64,000 bases of DNA from JAWKOK01 sp963765875 (GTDB taxonomy: Bacteria > Chloroflexota > Anaerolineae > Caldilineales > Caldilineaceae). A program made the position numbers and the translations under genes. This document shows positions 55,712 through 63,475 of the stretch, piece after piece; within the stretch, counting starts at the first letter, position 1; the number at the start of each line of letters is the position of its first letter. The stretch spans positions 1-64,000 of the forward strand of contig CAVXYK010000019.1 of NCBI GenBank assembly GCA_963765875.1. The letters run 5' to 3'. Under the pieces are notes generated by a model, which was given only the letters and a program-made list of their open reading frames with translations, made no database searches and was not told the origin of the DNA.

Positions 55712-56470
55712 ATGGATACTCAAGCCGGATCAAAAATCAGCGCAGGAGCATCAGCACAGGAGCATACTGTGAGAATTGACGACCGATCTTCACTGAATCA
55801 GTCCCCGGACAAGATGCGATACCTCTCCGAATTGGCAGTGTTCCAAGATCTGACACCCCGTGAGATGGAAGAGCTAAACCGGATTACCACCATGAGTACC
55901 GTGGCCAAAGGACGAGTCTTTTATCGTCCAGAGGAGCCGGGCGAGGTTCTTTTTATCCTCAAAGAGGGTCGAGTTCAGCTATACCGCATCAGTCCCGAGG
56001 GCAAAAAATTGGTCATCACGACCCTAGGGCCGCATACGCTCTTTGGCGAGATGGCGCTACTTGGGACAAAAATGCACAATGCGTTTGCAGAGGCCGTCGA
56101 AGACTGCCTGATCTGTGTCATGAGTCGCACCGACCTGGAGCGGCTCATTCTCAACAAACCGCAGGTAGCTCTACGCATCTTGGATATCACCGGAAAGCGA
56201 TTACGTGATGCCGAAGAACGGCTGGAGAACATGGCCTTCAAGGGGATTCCGGCGCGCTTGGCCAGCCTGCTCCTGCGCCTTTCGAACGAGCAAGAGGATG
56301 ATACGATTCGCGGGCTGACGCACCAGGATCTAGCCGAAAGCGTGGGCACCTACCGAGAGACGGCTACACAGGTGTTGAATGATTTGAAAGGGCAAGGGCT
56401 GATCGAGATTGGTCGCAAACGGATCACCATTCTGAATCGTGATGGTTTGGAAGATGTTGCCGAGAACTAG
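55712..56470 (+). CDS. Crp/Fnr family transcriptional regulator
   Basis: 252 residues. Cyclic-nucleotide-binding fold (FQDLTPREMEELNRITTMSTVAKGRVFYRPEEPGEVLFILKEGRVQLYR, GEMALLG) and C-terminal winged helix (LTHQDLAESVGTYRETATQVLNDLKGQGLIEIG). The recognition helix carries R-E as in CRP, which reads TGTGA half-sites. Only two cysteines and no N-terminal Fe-S cluster motif, so not an FNR-type oxygen sensor. Could bind the TGTGA-N6-TCACA site upstream of rdhA; untested. A longer frame exists upstream, but 55712 suits the family. Confidence 0.9.
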   Translation: MDTQAGSKISAGASAQEHTVRIDDRSSLNQSPDKMRYLSELAVFQDLTPREMEELNRITTMSTVAKGRVFYRPEEPGEVLFILKEGRVQLYRISPEGKKLVITTLGPHTLFGEMALLGTKMHNAFAEAVEDCLICVMSRTDLERLILNKPQVALRILDITGKRLRDAEERLENMAFKGIPARLASLLLRLSNEQEDDTIRGLTHQDLAESVGTYRETATQVLNDLKGQGLIEIGRKRITILNRDGLEDVAEN

Positions 56471-56679
56471 TGCTCGGTAACCAGAATTTTGTCATTCCGA
56501 TGAGCGCCGTGACGAGAGATCTCAGCAGCGCGTACACGAGATTGCTCACTCCAGTCGAAATGACAGAATGCTCCCTACCGAGGCGCTTGTTGATTCAATG
56601 AGGTCGATTGTGAGTCGCGCACAAGCCTGACCATTGGCATAGGCTGGACTGTCTATTGGATCGAATCTCGCAAAGATGG
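56471..56679. other. Intergenic with a diverged repeat
   Basis: GTCATTCCGATGAGCG ... GTCGAAATGACAG (about 56493-56569) is a hairpin-forming relative of the MITE-like family, without CAGTAGTT ends. No gene. Confidence 0.45.
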
Positions 56680-56708
56680 TTGACAATTCGAATAAAGGCA
56701 AGTACAAT
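56680..56708 (+). promoter_or_regulatory. Sigma-70 type promoter of the ferredoxin gene
   Basis: TTGACA (56680-56685), 17-base spacer, TACAAT (56703-56708). The transcript would have a leader of about 125 bases before the ferredoxin ATG at 56842. Confidence 0.7.
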
Positions 56709-56841
56709 CCGAAAATGTCGAGGTAGTCATTATGGCAGGTACCGGACTTGATAGCCCGGTGGCTGAATGATCGAAATCTTTATGCTTGCAGCTTGAACGC
56801 AGGCAATATTCCAACAAAGTCATATTGAGGAGAATTTTCCC

Positions 56842-57114
56842 ATGACGCACGTGATTTTTGACACCTGTATTCGTGATGGTGCATGTGTTGAAGTATGTCC
56901 GGTCGAATGTATCATTCCTGGTCAGCCGGAAGACGAATGGCCCTGGTACTACATTGATCCGGATACTTGCATCGACTGTGGCGCTTGCGTGCCCGAGTGC
57001 CCCGTTGAGGCCATCCTCCCTGAAGAGGATCTGCCGGACGATCAGGCCTACACAACAGAGTTGAACGCTCTGTTCTTCACAGACGGTCCGGGATACGCAG
57101 CGCTCGAGATGTAA
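56842..57114 (+). CDS. Two-cluster (7Fe/8Fe) ferredoxin
   Basis: 90 residues. First motif C9-X5-C15-X3-C19-P with another Cys at 23 (CIRDGACVEVCPVEC), second motif CX2CX2CX3CP (CIDCGACVPECP). The spacing of the first resembles FdxA-type seven-iron ferredoxins. Acidic, cytoplasmic electron carrier. GAGGAG upstream, own promoter and terminator, so a single-gene unit. Partner enzymes unknown. Confidence 0.92.
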   Translation: MTHVIFDTCIRDGACVEVCPVECIIPGQPEDEWPWYYIDPDTCIDCGACVPECPVEAILPEEDLPDDQAYTTELNALFFTDGPGYAALEM

Positions 57115-57133
57115 TCCCAGTAAGAACTAACAG

Positions 57134-57162
57134 AAAGCCTCTGCGTGCGCAGGGGCTTTTTT
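57134..57162 (+). terminator. Intrinsic terminator of the ferredoxin gene
   Basis: AAAGCCTCTGCG, 2-base loop, CGCAGGGGCTTT with one T-G pair, then T-run to 57162. Confidence 0.85.
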
Positions 57163-57234
57163 GTTAGGCGCGTCCAAGGGCGCACTCAACGTTGCGATAC
57201 GAATCATCTTCCACTCAGTCAAGGGACAATCACA

Positions 57235-57969
57235 ATGAAATCGAAACAAGAAGATCTGACGCCGGATTGGACCGGCATTGAGCGGGCGCTGGTGATCATG
57301 GCGCATCCGGACGACCCTGACTTTACCTTTGCGGGCACGGCTACCAAGATGGTGCAGCAAGGCATTGAGGTCACCTATCTGATTCTGACCAATGGCGATA
57401 AGGGCAACCACAACCCGGAGATCACGCGCAATCAACTGATCGCTATGCGCAAGATCGAGCAGCGCAATGCCGCTGAAGTCTGTGGCATCAAGGAAGTGCT
57501 CTTCATGGGCGAAGAGGATGGGTTTCTGCGACCCACGCCTGAGATTCGCGAGCGTGTGACCCGTGAGATCCGTCGCATTCGGCCTCAACTGATCATCTGC
57601 CCCGATCCGGACCGCTATCTGGTTGGAGACGGGTACATCAATCACCCGGATCACCGCAATGCCGGGCTGGTTGCACTGGAAGCCATCTTCCCCGCTTCCG
57701 ACAACCCCATGTTCTATCCTGAAATGGCTGATGAGGGCTATAAGCCGCACAAGATCAGCCAGCTCTATGTCATTGGCCATTCGGATATCAACGCAAAGGT
57801 AGACATCACCGATGTGGTTGACAGCAAGATCGAAGCCATCCTCTGCCACGTCACCCAGATCTCGGATCCAGAGAATGCACCGACCAACTGGCGCAAGCGT
57901 TGGGGAGAAGAACAGCCCGACGGTTCCAGGCGCTACTACGAACAGTTCAAGGCCATGAAGTTTGGGTAG
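57235..57969 (+). CDS. PIG-L family deacetylase
   Basis: 244 residues; Zn-dependent N-deacetylase of GlcNAc-type substrates (LmbE/PIG-L). Metal motif AHPDDPDF at 19-26 and the second histidine in HPDHRNAG, plus GDKGNHNPEITRNQLIAMRKIEQRNAAEVCGI. Cytoplasmic. Family members act on GlcNAc-inositol, bacillithiol and mycothiol precursors or chitobiose; the context does not choose. AAGGGA lies upstream of ATG 57235. Confidence 0.9.
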   Translation: MKSKQEDLTPDWTGIERALVIMAHPDDPDFTFAGTATKMVQQGIEVTYLILTNGDKGNHNPEITRNQLIAMRKIEQRNAAEVCGIKEVLFMGEEDGFLRPTPEIRERVTREIRRIRPQLIICPDPDRYLVGDGYINHPDHRNAGLVALEAIFPASDNPMFYPEMADEGYKPHKISQLYVIGHSDINAKVDITDVVDSKIEAILCHVTQISDPENAPTNWRKRWGEEQPDGSRRYYEQFKAMKFG

Positions 57970-58033
57970 GGGAAACACTCACTGCAGAGGCACGAAGAAG
58001 GCACGGAGTTCAAAGAGGAAAAGCACGAAATAG

Positions 58034-58072
58034 AAGAGGGGGCGATTGCTTCAACCGCAATCGCCCCCTCTT
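58034..58072. terminator. 16-bp perfect hairpin between convergent genes
   Basis: AAGAGGGGGCGATTGC (58034-58049), 7-base loop, exact complement 58057-58072, ending CTCTTT. Between the PIG-L gene and the converging binding-protein gene. Confidence 0.7.
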
Positions 58073-58112
58073 TACACATTACGTATCACGCATTACGTAT
58101 CACGCATTACAT

Positions 58113-59534
58113 CTACTGCATATCTTCCATCTGCTCGCTCAGAATCTCATTGGCGTCGGCATTGAGTGCGTCAAGCGATTCCTGCACGTCGGCGCCGTCG
58201 GCGACGGCGGCCATAACCTCGCGGACCTCGTCACGGACGAAGTCGTAGCCAGGCATCGGCGGTTCGGCCTTGCCGTAGGGCAACAGGTCAAACGCGGCCT
58301 GATAGGCCGGATTGGCGGCGAAGTAATCGCTCAGTCCTTCAGCGACGCTCTCGCGCACCGGGAAGTAGTTGCTGGCTTGGGCCCAAGCAGCCTGGACTTC
58401 AGGGCTGGTGTAGTGCTTAACGAAGAGCCAGGTGGCCAGTTCAGCTTCCGGCGTCGTCTTCGGGATGCTGACGCTGGCGCCGTAGATGTTCATGACAGGC
58501 TCGTCAACCGTCCCCGGAATCGGCGCGATGCTCCAATCGAAAGCGGCGCCTTCGTCGACAGCGCTGGCATAGAAGGGCAGGCCGGAGCTGGAGCCGACGG
58601 TGAAGAGTAGATTACCATTGCCAAAGTCGGTCTGGTCGCCATATTGCTCGGGCACGACGATGGCGCAACCGGACGCAAACAGGTCCTGAATGAAGGCCAT
58701 AGCCTCGGCAGCGGACTCGTTGTTGTAGCTATACTCATTGGCGTCGTAGTCGAAGACATCACCACCGAAGGCGAAGGTCCAGCTAGCGAAGCGGGAAGCA
58801 TCAACGCTCAACTGGTAGCCCATGCTCGGGGCATCACCGGCAGCGCCGCTGAACGGCTGCTCAACGGCGGCACAGGCCATTTCCTTGAACTCTTCGGCAG
58901 TTGCCGGCGGGCCGTCGAAACCCATCTCAGCCAGCCAATCGGCGTTGTAGTAGAGCACTTCCATGGAGCGGTTGGGCGGGAAGCCCAGGCGAGCGCCGTC
59001 AAAGCTGGGGAAGACGTCGGCACTGATAAAGCCGGGGAAGAAGTCGGCCATGTCGTCTTCAGCAATGCCCCATGTTTCGCTTTCGACCAGCGAATTCATG
59101 TCGAGCAGGGCTTCGGCGAGTTGGTAGGTTGCAGCCTGGTTCTGATAGGCCACGACCAGATTGGGGGCCTCTTCAGTGTTGACGACGTTGAGCATCTTGT
59201 TGAAGATATCGCCATAGCCGCCTTGATATTCGGGAACCACTGTGATGCCATACTCATTGTTGGCATTAAAGTCGGCAATGATCTGGTTCAGCGATTCTTC
59301 TCGATCACGGGTGTGCTGGTGCCAGAAGACCACTTCCTGACCACTGGGATCGACACCTTCCCAGTCCATCATCATCTCGCCGTCAGCCATGGAATCATCG
59401 GCCATTTCACCACTGTCCTCGGCCATCGCGCCATCGTCAGCAGCAGGGGCAGCAGCCGGAGGAGCGGCACAGCCGGCGAAAATCAGGGCGGCGACCAGCA
59501 TCAGAGCCAGCAACCAAGTTCGTTTTTGTGACAT
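58113..59534 (-). CDS. Extracellular sugar-binding lipoprotein (second ABC importer)
   Basis: 473 residues, lipid-anchored solute-binding protein of family 1. Signal peptide with lipobox ALIFAGC, an Ala/Asp/Met-rich linker, then EVVFWHQHTRDREESLNQIIADFNANNEYGITVVPEYQGGYGD. AAGGAG seven bases before ATG 59534. It is the last gene after two permeases, opposite in order to the first importer at 1-3.3 kb. Separated from the permeases by a repeat-rich spacer of 234 bases. Substrate unknown. Confidence 0.92.
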   Translation of the reverse strand: MSQKRTWLLALMLVAALIFAGCAAPPAAAPAADDGAMAEDSGEMADDSMADGEMMMDWEGVDPSGQEVVFWHQHTRDREESLNQIIADFNANNEYGITVVPEYQGGYGDIFNKMLNVVNTEEAPNLVVAYQNQAATYQLAEALLDMNSLVESETWGIAEDDMADFFPGFISADVFPSFDGARLGFPPNRSMEVLYYNADWLAEMGFDGPPATAEEFKEMACAAVEQPFSGAAGDAPSMGYQLSVDASRFASWTFAFGGDVFDYDANEYSYNNESAAEAMAFIQDLFASGCAIVVPEQYGDQTDFGNGNLLFTVGSSSGLPFYASAVDEGAAFDWSIAPIPGTVDEPVMNIYGASVSIPKTTPEAELATWLFVKHYTSPEVQAAWAQASNYFPVRESVAEGLSDYFAANPAYQAAFDLLPYGKAEPPMPGYDFVRDEVREVMAAVADGADVQESLDALNADANEILSEQMEDMQ

Positions 59535-59619
59535 TTCTTTCTCCTTGATTAGATTACGATCGATCGTTCAGTAGACGAAACAGATGGACGTTTTTTTGTC
59601 GTTTGCGTCAGAGCCACGT

Positions 59620-59735
59620 ACTGCGTACTACGCAATTACGTAAGGAGCCTCAATGTCCAGCAAACTCTTTACGCAGTACGTAATTACGTAATTACGCAGT
59701 ATGAAGTACTTACGAATCACGCATACGATCTCCAC
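59620..59735. repeat. acgcaattacg-type short repeat cluster
   Basis: Many near-copies of TACGTAATTACG and ACGCAGTACG in both orientations. Lies between the binding-protein and permease genes. Same word family at 37190-37335 and 58080-58110. Confidence 0.55.
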
Positions 59736-59768
59736 AAACACACTATAGCAAAAGGACCCGGCATTCGC

Positions 59769-60713
59769 CTAGCCCTTGAGGCCCGACGTGGCGATACCTT
59801 CCGTGAACTGCTTCTGCGTCAAAAAATACAAAACGAGAATCGGGATGATCGTGATGACCGACGCCGCCATGATGAGTTGCGTCTCCGGTCCAGCCTCTGA
59901 CGTCAACGTCCACAGGCCGACCATGATGGGACGCCAGGTGTCCTTGGTCGTGACCAGTAGCGGCCACAGAAAGTCGTTCCAGGCGCCGATGAAGCCGAAG
60001 ATCGTTACCGTGAAAATGGGCGCCTTGCTGATGGGCAACACGATTCGAACCAGGAAACGCAGATGGCCGGCGCCGTCGATACGGGCCGCGTCCCACAGCT
60101 CCCAGGGAATCTGGGCGAAAAACTGGCGCAGCAGGAAGATACTGAAGACGCTGACCATGTAGGGAACGGTGATACCTTGCAACGTATTGAGCCACGAACC
60201 GCAACGCAGCACACTTGAACTGACATCAGAATCGGTCAACACCGGCAGACAGACCAGGCCGCCACGGATGACCATGAAGTTGGGAATCATGGTCACCATC
60301 GCCGGGATCATCATGGTGCTGAGCAGCAGGGCAAAGATGAACTCTCGGCCAAAGAAGCGAATACGGGCAAAGGCGTAGGCCGCCAAGATCGACGTCGTCA
60401 ACTGGCCGGCCAGCGTCACCGCCGTAATCACAACACTGTTCCAGAAATACTTGGAGAAATTGGCCTCTCTCCATGCCTCAGTATAGTTGCTCCATTGGGG
60501 CACATCCGGCAACCACTGGCGAGTCGCGGTCTCGCCATAAGTCATGAGTGACGACGAAAGCATCCAGAAGAAGGGAAGCATGGCAACAAGCACGCCCACG
60601 ATCAAGATCAGATACATGATGAAGTAGGAGAACGAGAAATGAGCCGTGGATCGTTTTGTGACGTTCCCTTCGGGTTCTGTCGTCGATGCCAGGGATGGGG
60701 CTGCGTTAGCCAT
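59769..60713 (-). CDS. Sugar ABC transporter permease, MalG type
   Basis: 314 residues, six helices, EAA loop LWDAARIDGAGHLRFLVRIVLP. A segment between helices 3 and 4 (GGLVCLPVLTDSDVSSSVLRCGSW) is longer and more polar than usual. ATG 60713 overlaps the end of the partner permease by 8 bases. Ends GIATSGLKG, the usual family C-terminus. Confidence 0.92.
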   Translation of the reverse strand: MANAAPSLASTTEPEGNVTKRSTAHFSFSYFIMYLILIVGVLVAMLPFFWMLSSSLMTYGETATRQWLPDVPQWSNYTEAWREANFSKYFWNSVVITAVTLAGQLTTSILAAYAFARIRFFGREFIFALLLSTMMIPAMVTMIPNFMVIRGGLVCLPVLTDSDVSSSVLRCGSWLNTLQGITVPYMVSVFSIFLLRQFFAQIPWELWDAARIDGAGHLRFLVRIVLPISKAPIFTVTIFGFIGAWNDFLWPLLVTTKDTWRPIMVGLWTLTSEAGPETQLIMAASVITIIPILVLYFLTQKQFTEGIATSGLKG

Positions 60714-61920
60714 AGAAGACCCTTTCGCCGAAGACCTTGTTCTGGACAAATGTCAGATAGAGAATGATACCGAAGAGCAACATGGCCTGAGCCGTGGCAT
60801 AGCCGAATTGGCTGGCCTTAAAGAAGGTGTTGAAGATGGCTACGCTGGCCGTCTCAACCGTGCCCTGGGCAGAGGGCTGCTGCATCACATAGATGTGGTT
60901 GAAGGCCTTGAACGTGCCAATGAAGCCAATCAGCGACAGATAGAAGGTCACCGGCGAGAGCAGCGGAATCGTGATGTGCCGGAAGAGACGCCACTGATTG
61001 GCGCCATCGATCTCGGCCGCTTCATAGAGCTCGACTGGAATATTGCCCAGACCGGCCAGGAAGATCACCGTGTTGTAGCCGATGAAGGTCCAGATCCCGA
61101 ACATTGTGATGGACCAGAGCGCCATGCTCGGTCCGGCCCAGAAACCTTCAATTGGTATGCCGAAGATCATGTCGGAGCCGATCAAGATCTCCAACATTGG
61201 CTTCGGTTCAAAGAGCCATTTCTGTGGCGGCAGGTTGAATACCTCAAGAAATCGATCGGCGATTGAGGTGGGGCGTGGGCTGAAGATGACCCGGAAGACC
61301 AGTGCAGTGGCAATGACCGGTGTGATGTAGGGCAGAAAAAAGATCATGCGGAAGGACTGCTGACCACGGATCTTCTGAAAAAGGATGTAGGCCAGCACCA
61401 GCGCAATGCCGAGCTGTATCGGCACGGCCCCGATGGCATAATAGAGCGTGATGGGCAGCGAGTTCAGGAAATCATCGTCTCCAGCCGCGATCATCCGCCC
61501 CCAGCCCGTGGCTATCAAAAACCCTGAAGCCAGTAAGATCAATGCGACCAGCGACTTGATGAAAAAACCGCGATCACTCTCCGACTTGACAGCCTTATCC
61601 CACACCCAGTAGGCCACAAGCAGGATAAGGAAGCCGGCGGCAAACATCAGTGCGCCCCACCAATCGCCGAGCGCCTTTTCATAGTTGGCCAGCCCGATGA
61701 AGCCGCGATCGATCACCCGCCAGCGGCGCAGGCTCATATAGAATGCATAGCCGATCGGAAAGAGGCCAAAGAAGAAGACAAGGAAGAAGGCCGGCAGAAC
61801 GAAGAGATACCCGGTCAGTTGCTCCCGGATGTCAACGCCGCGGAACTTGATGCTGCGTTGAGCCGAGGCCGGTGGTTTCGATGCGGGTGGATCTGATACA
61901 GGTGGAGACGCAACAGCCAA
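60706..61920 (-). CDS. Sugar ABC transporter permease, MalF type, with extra N-terminal helices
   Basis: 404 residues, about 100 more than the usual MalF-like permease. After a Pro/Ser-rich start and the first helix comes an inserted block of two extra helices (ALMFAAGFLILLVAYWVWDKAV, FFIKSLVALILLASGFLIATGW) before the normal core. EAA loop LYEAAEIDGANQWRLFRHITIPLL is intact. AGGAGG-like sequence upstream of ATG 61920. First gene of the operon, with a good promoter at 62056-62084. Confidence 0.9.
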   Translation of the reverse strand: MAVASPPVSDPPASKPPASAQRSIKFRGVDIREQLTGYLFVLPAFFLVFFFGLFPIGYAFYMSLRRWRVIDRGFIGLANYEKALGDWWGALMFAAGFLILLVAYWVWDKAVKSESDRGFFIKSLVALILLASGFLIATGWGRMIAAGDDDFLNSLPITLYYAIGAVPIQLGIALVLAYILFQKIRGQQSFRMIFFLPYITPVIATALVFRVIFSPRPTSIADRFLEVFNLPPQKWLFEPKPMLEILIGSDMIFGIPIEGFWAGPSMALWSITMFGIWTFIGYNTVIFLAGLGNIPVELYEAAEIDGANQWRLFRHITIPLLSPVTFYLSLIGFIGTFKAFNHIYVMQQPSAQGTVETASVAIFNTFFKASQFGYATAQAMLLFGIILYLTFVQNKVFGERVFYG

Positions 61921-62055
61921 TGGAGTCCTCCTAAAGGTGACTACTCTTTCTCTGCGGCGCTTGCTGCCCTAGAAAGAGGATCAGTTCTGCCAAGCAACCG
62001 ATCATTAGCCGAGAAACATCTGATGCAAAGCAATAGGCATCACTTTCTTGATCAA

Positions 62056-62084
62056 AGTATACCGTAGCTATTCAGGAGCGTCAA
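62056..62084 (-). promoter_or_regulatory. Sigma-70 type promoter of the second sugar ABC operon
   Basis: On the minus strand TTGACG (62084-62079), 17-base spacer, TATACT (62061-62056). It lies 136 bases before the first permease start. Confidence 0.65.
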
Positions 62085-62275
62085 CGATTGATGTCAAAAA
62101 CAAACATACATCGCGCATTGGTCCGGCGCTATCGTTTCAGGTCAAAAATACCGCTCAAGCTTGCCAACTCTTGAGCGTGATACTCGCCAAAGTCCATTGC
62201 TAAAAGGGGTCATTTCACCACGGAGGCACGGAGAAGGCACAGAGCCTCACAGAGCTCACAGAGGAAAAGCTCTTT

Positions 62276-62376
62276 CAGTACTTCACGATTTGTCATTCTG
62301 AGCGAGTTTACTGAACCCATTCGCTCTGGAAAACTACCAGCGAAGAATCTTGTTCTGCTTGAATTCGTCAACTACC
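62276..62376. repeat. MITE-like repeat
   Basis: CAGTACTTCACGATTTG, core GTCATTCTGAGCGAG ... CAGCGAAGAATCTTG, right end GAATTCGTCAACTACCG. Confidence 0.7.
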
Positions 62377-62500
62377 GTCTTTCCATCTGCGTTTATTTGC
62401 GCCCAGCTGCGGCTGATCTTTGTTTTTGCAGTGGTGTCCGCAGTCAATCACGGACAGATTAACGGCTCGTTTCGATTACGCGAGCAACGGTTGCGAACCG

Positions 62501-63457
62501 TCAGCGTACGATCCTTGTGCCGGTCTCGCCCTGGACGGCACGCCGCAGGTTCTCCGGATTGGTGATCAGGGCCGCAGCATTGGGGTTGCTGCACTCGCTG
62601 AGAAATTCGAGACATCCCTCGATCTTCGGTCGCATGCTTCCGGGCGCGAAATGGCCTTGTTCCAGATAGCGTTCGGCCTCGCGAACAGTCATCTGATCCA
62701 GATCGATCTGATCCGGCTTGCCGAAATTGAGCGACACCTTCTCGACGCCGGTGCTGATCAGCAACAGATCGGCGCTGACGTTGATGGCCAACAGGCTGCT
62801 GGCCCGGTCCTTGTCGATGACGGCCGAGACGCCGCGCAGTTCGCCCGCCTCGTTGCGTATCACTGGAATGCCGCCGCCGCCAACCGCTACCACCGTCCAA
62901 CCCACAGAGATGGCCTGTTCAACGGCCTTGGACTCGATGATCTCCACCGGATCCGGCGAGGCAATTACCCGCCGCCAGCCGCGGCCGGCGTCTTCGGCCA
63001 CGCGCCAGCCTTCCGACTCAAAGCGTCGGGCGGTCGTCTCGTCCATAAAGCCGCCAATCGGTTTCGACGGGTTTTCGAAGGCCGGATCGTCGCGATCGAC
63101 CAACACCTGAGTGATGATTGCCAGACATTGGCGTGGAATGCCGCGTGCGTGGAACTCATTGTTGAGCGCCTGCTGCAACATATAGCCGATGGACCCCTGG
63201 GTGTCAGCCACGATCAGGCTGAGCGGCGTCGGGTGGACTTCGTGGGCCGCGATCTCGCTGCGGCGCAAGATGAAGCCGACCTGGGGGCCGTTGCCGTGGG
63301 TCACAACCGCGTTCCATCCCGACTCGATGATGCCGGCGATGTGATGAGTCGTCTCACGCACAGCGTCCCACTGGTGCCGAACCTGTGTGTGATGCTTGTC
63401 TTTGATCAATGAGTTGCCACCGACAGCGATGACGGCAATAGGCGTACGTTCGGGCAT
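62501..63457 (-). CDS. arcC: Carbamate kinase
   Basis: 318 residues of the amino-acid-kinase fold; makes or uses carbamoyl phosphate with ADP/ATP. IAVIAVGGNSL at the start, VVTHGNGPQVGFILRRSE, VVAVGGGGIPVI, AVIDKDRASSLLAINVSADLLLISTGVEKV and ERYLEQGHFAPGSMRPKIEG are diagnostic. GGAG seven bases before ATG 63457; an ATG at 63475 would add six residues and abuts the stop of the upstream ATPase gene. Same operon as that importer ATPase, suggesting catabolism of an imported nitrogen compound. Confidence 0.92.
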   Translation of the reverse strand: MPERTPIAVIAVGGNSLIKDKHHTQVRHQWDAVRETTHHIAGIIESGWNAVVTHGNGPQVGFILRRSEIAAHEVHPTPLSLIVADTQGSIGYMLQQALNNEFHARGIPRQCLAIITQVLVDRDDPAFENPSKPIGGFMDETTARRFESEGWRVAEDAGRGWRRVIASPDPVEIIESKAVEQAISVGWTVVAVGGGGIPVIRNEAGELRGVSAVIDKDRASSLLAINVSADLLLISTGVEKVSLNFGKPDQIDLDQMTVREAERYLEQGHFAPGSMRPKIEGCLEFLSECSNPNAAALITNPENLRRAVQGETGTRIVR

Positions 63458-63475
63458 GGAGTCTTCTCCAGACAT

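Larger units (their letters stand above)
61985..62500. other. Intergenic region with repeats, no gene
   Basis: Holds the ABC operon promoter, a GCAGTGGA-family fragment (62210-62275 and 62380-62440, ending TTTTTGCAGTGGTG) and the MITE-like repeat at 62276-62376. Confidence 0.5.

Noticed and set aside
59620..59735. Possible CRISPR array
   Set aside because: Repeats are short, overlapping, in both orientations and have no unique spacers or cas genes.
60160..60320. Possible frameshift in the MalG-type permease around its polar insert
   Set aside because: The frame stays open and hydrophobic family segments continue in the same frame on both sides.
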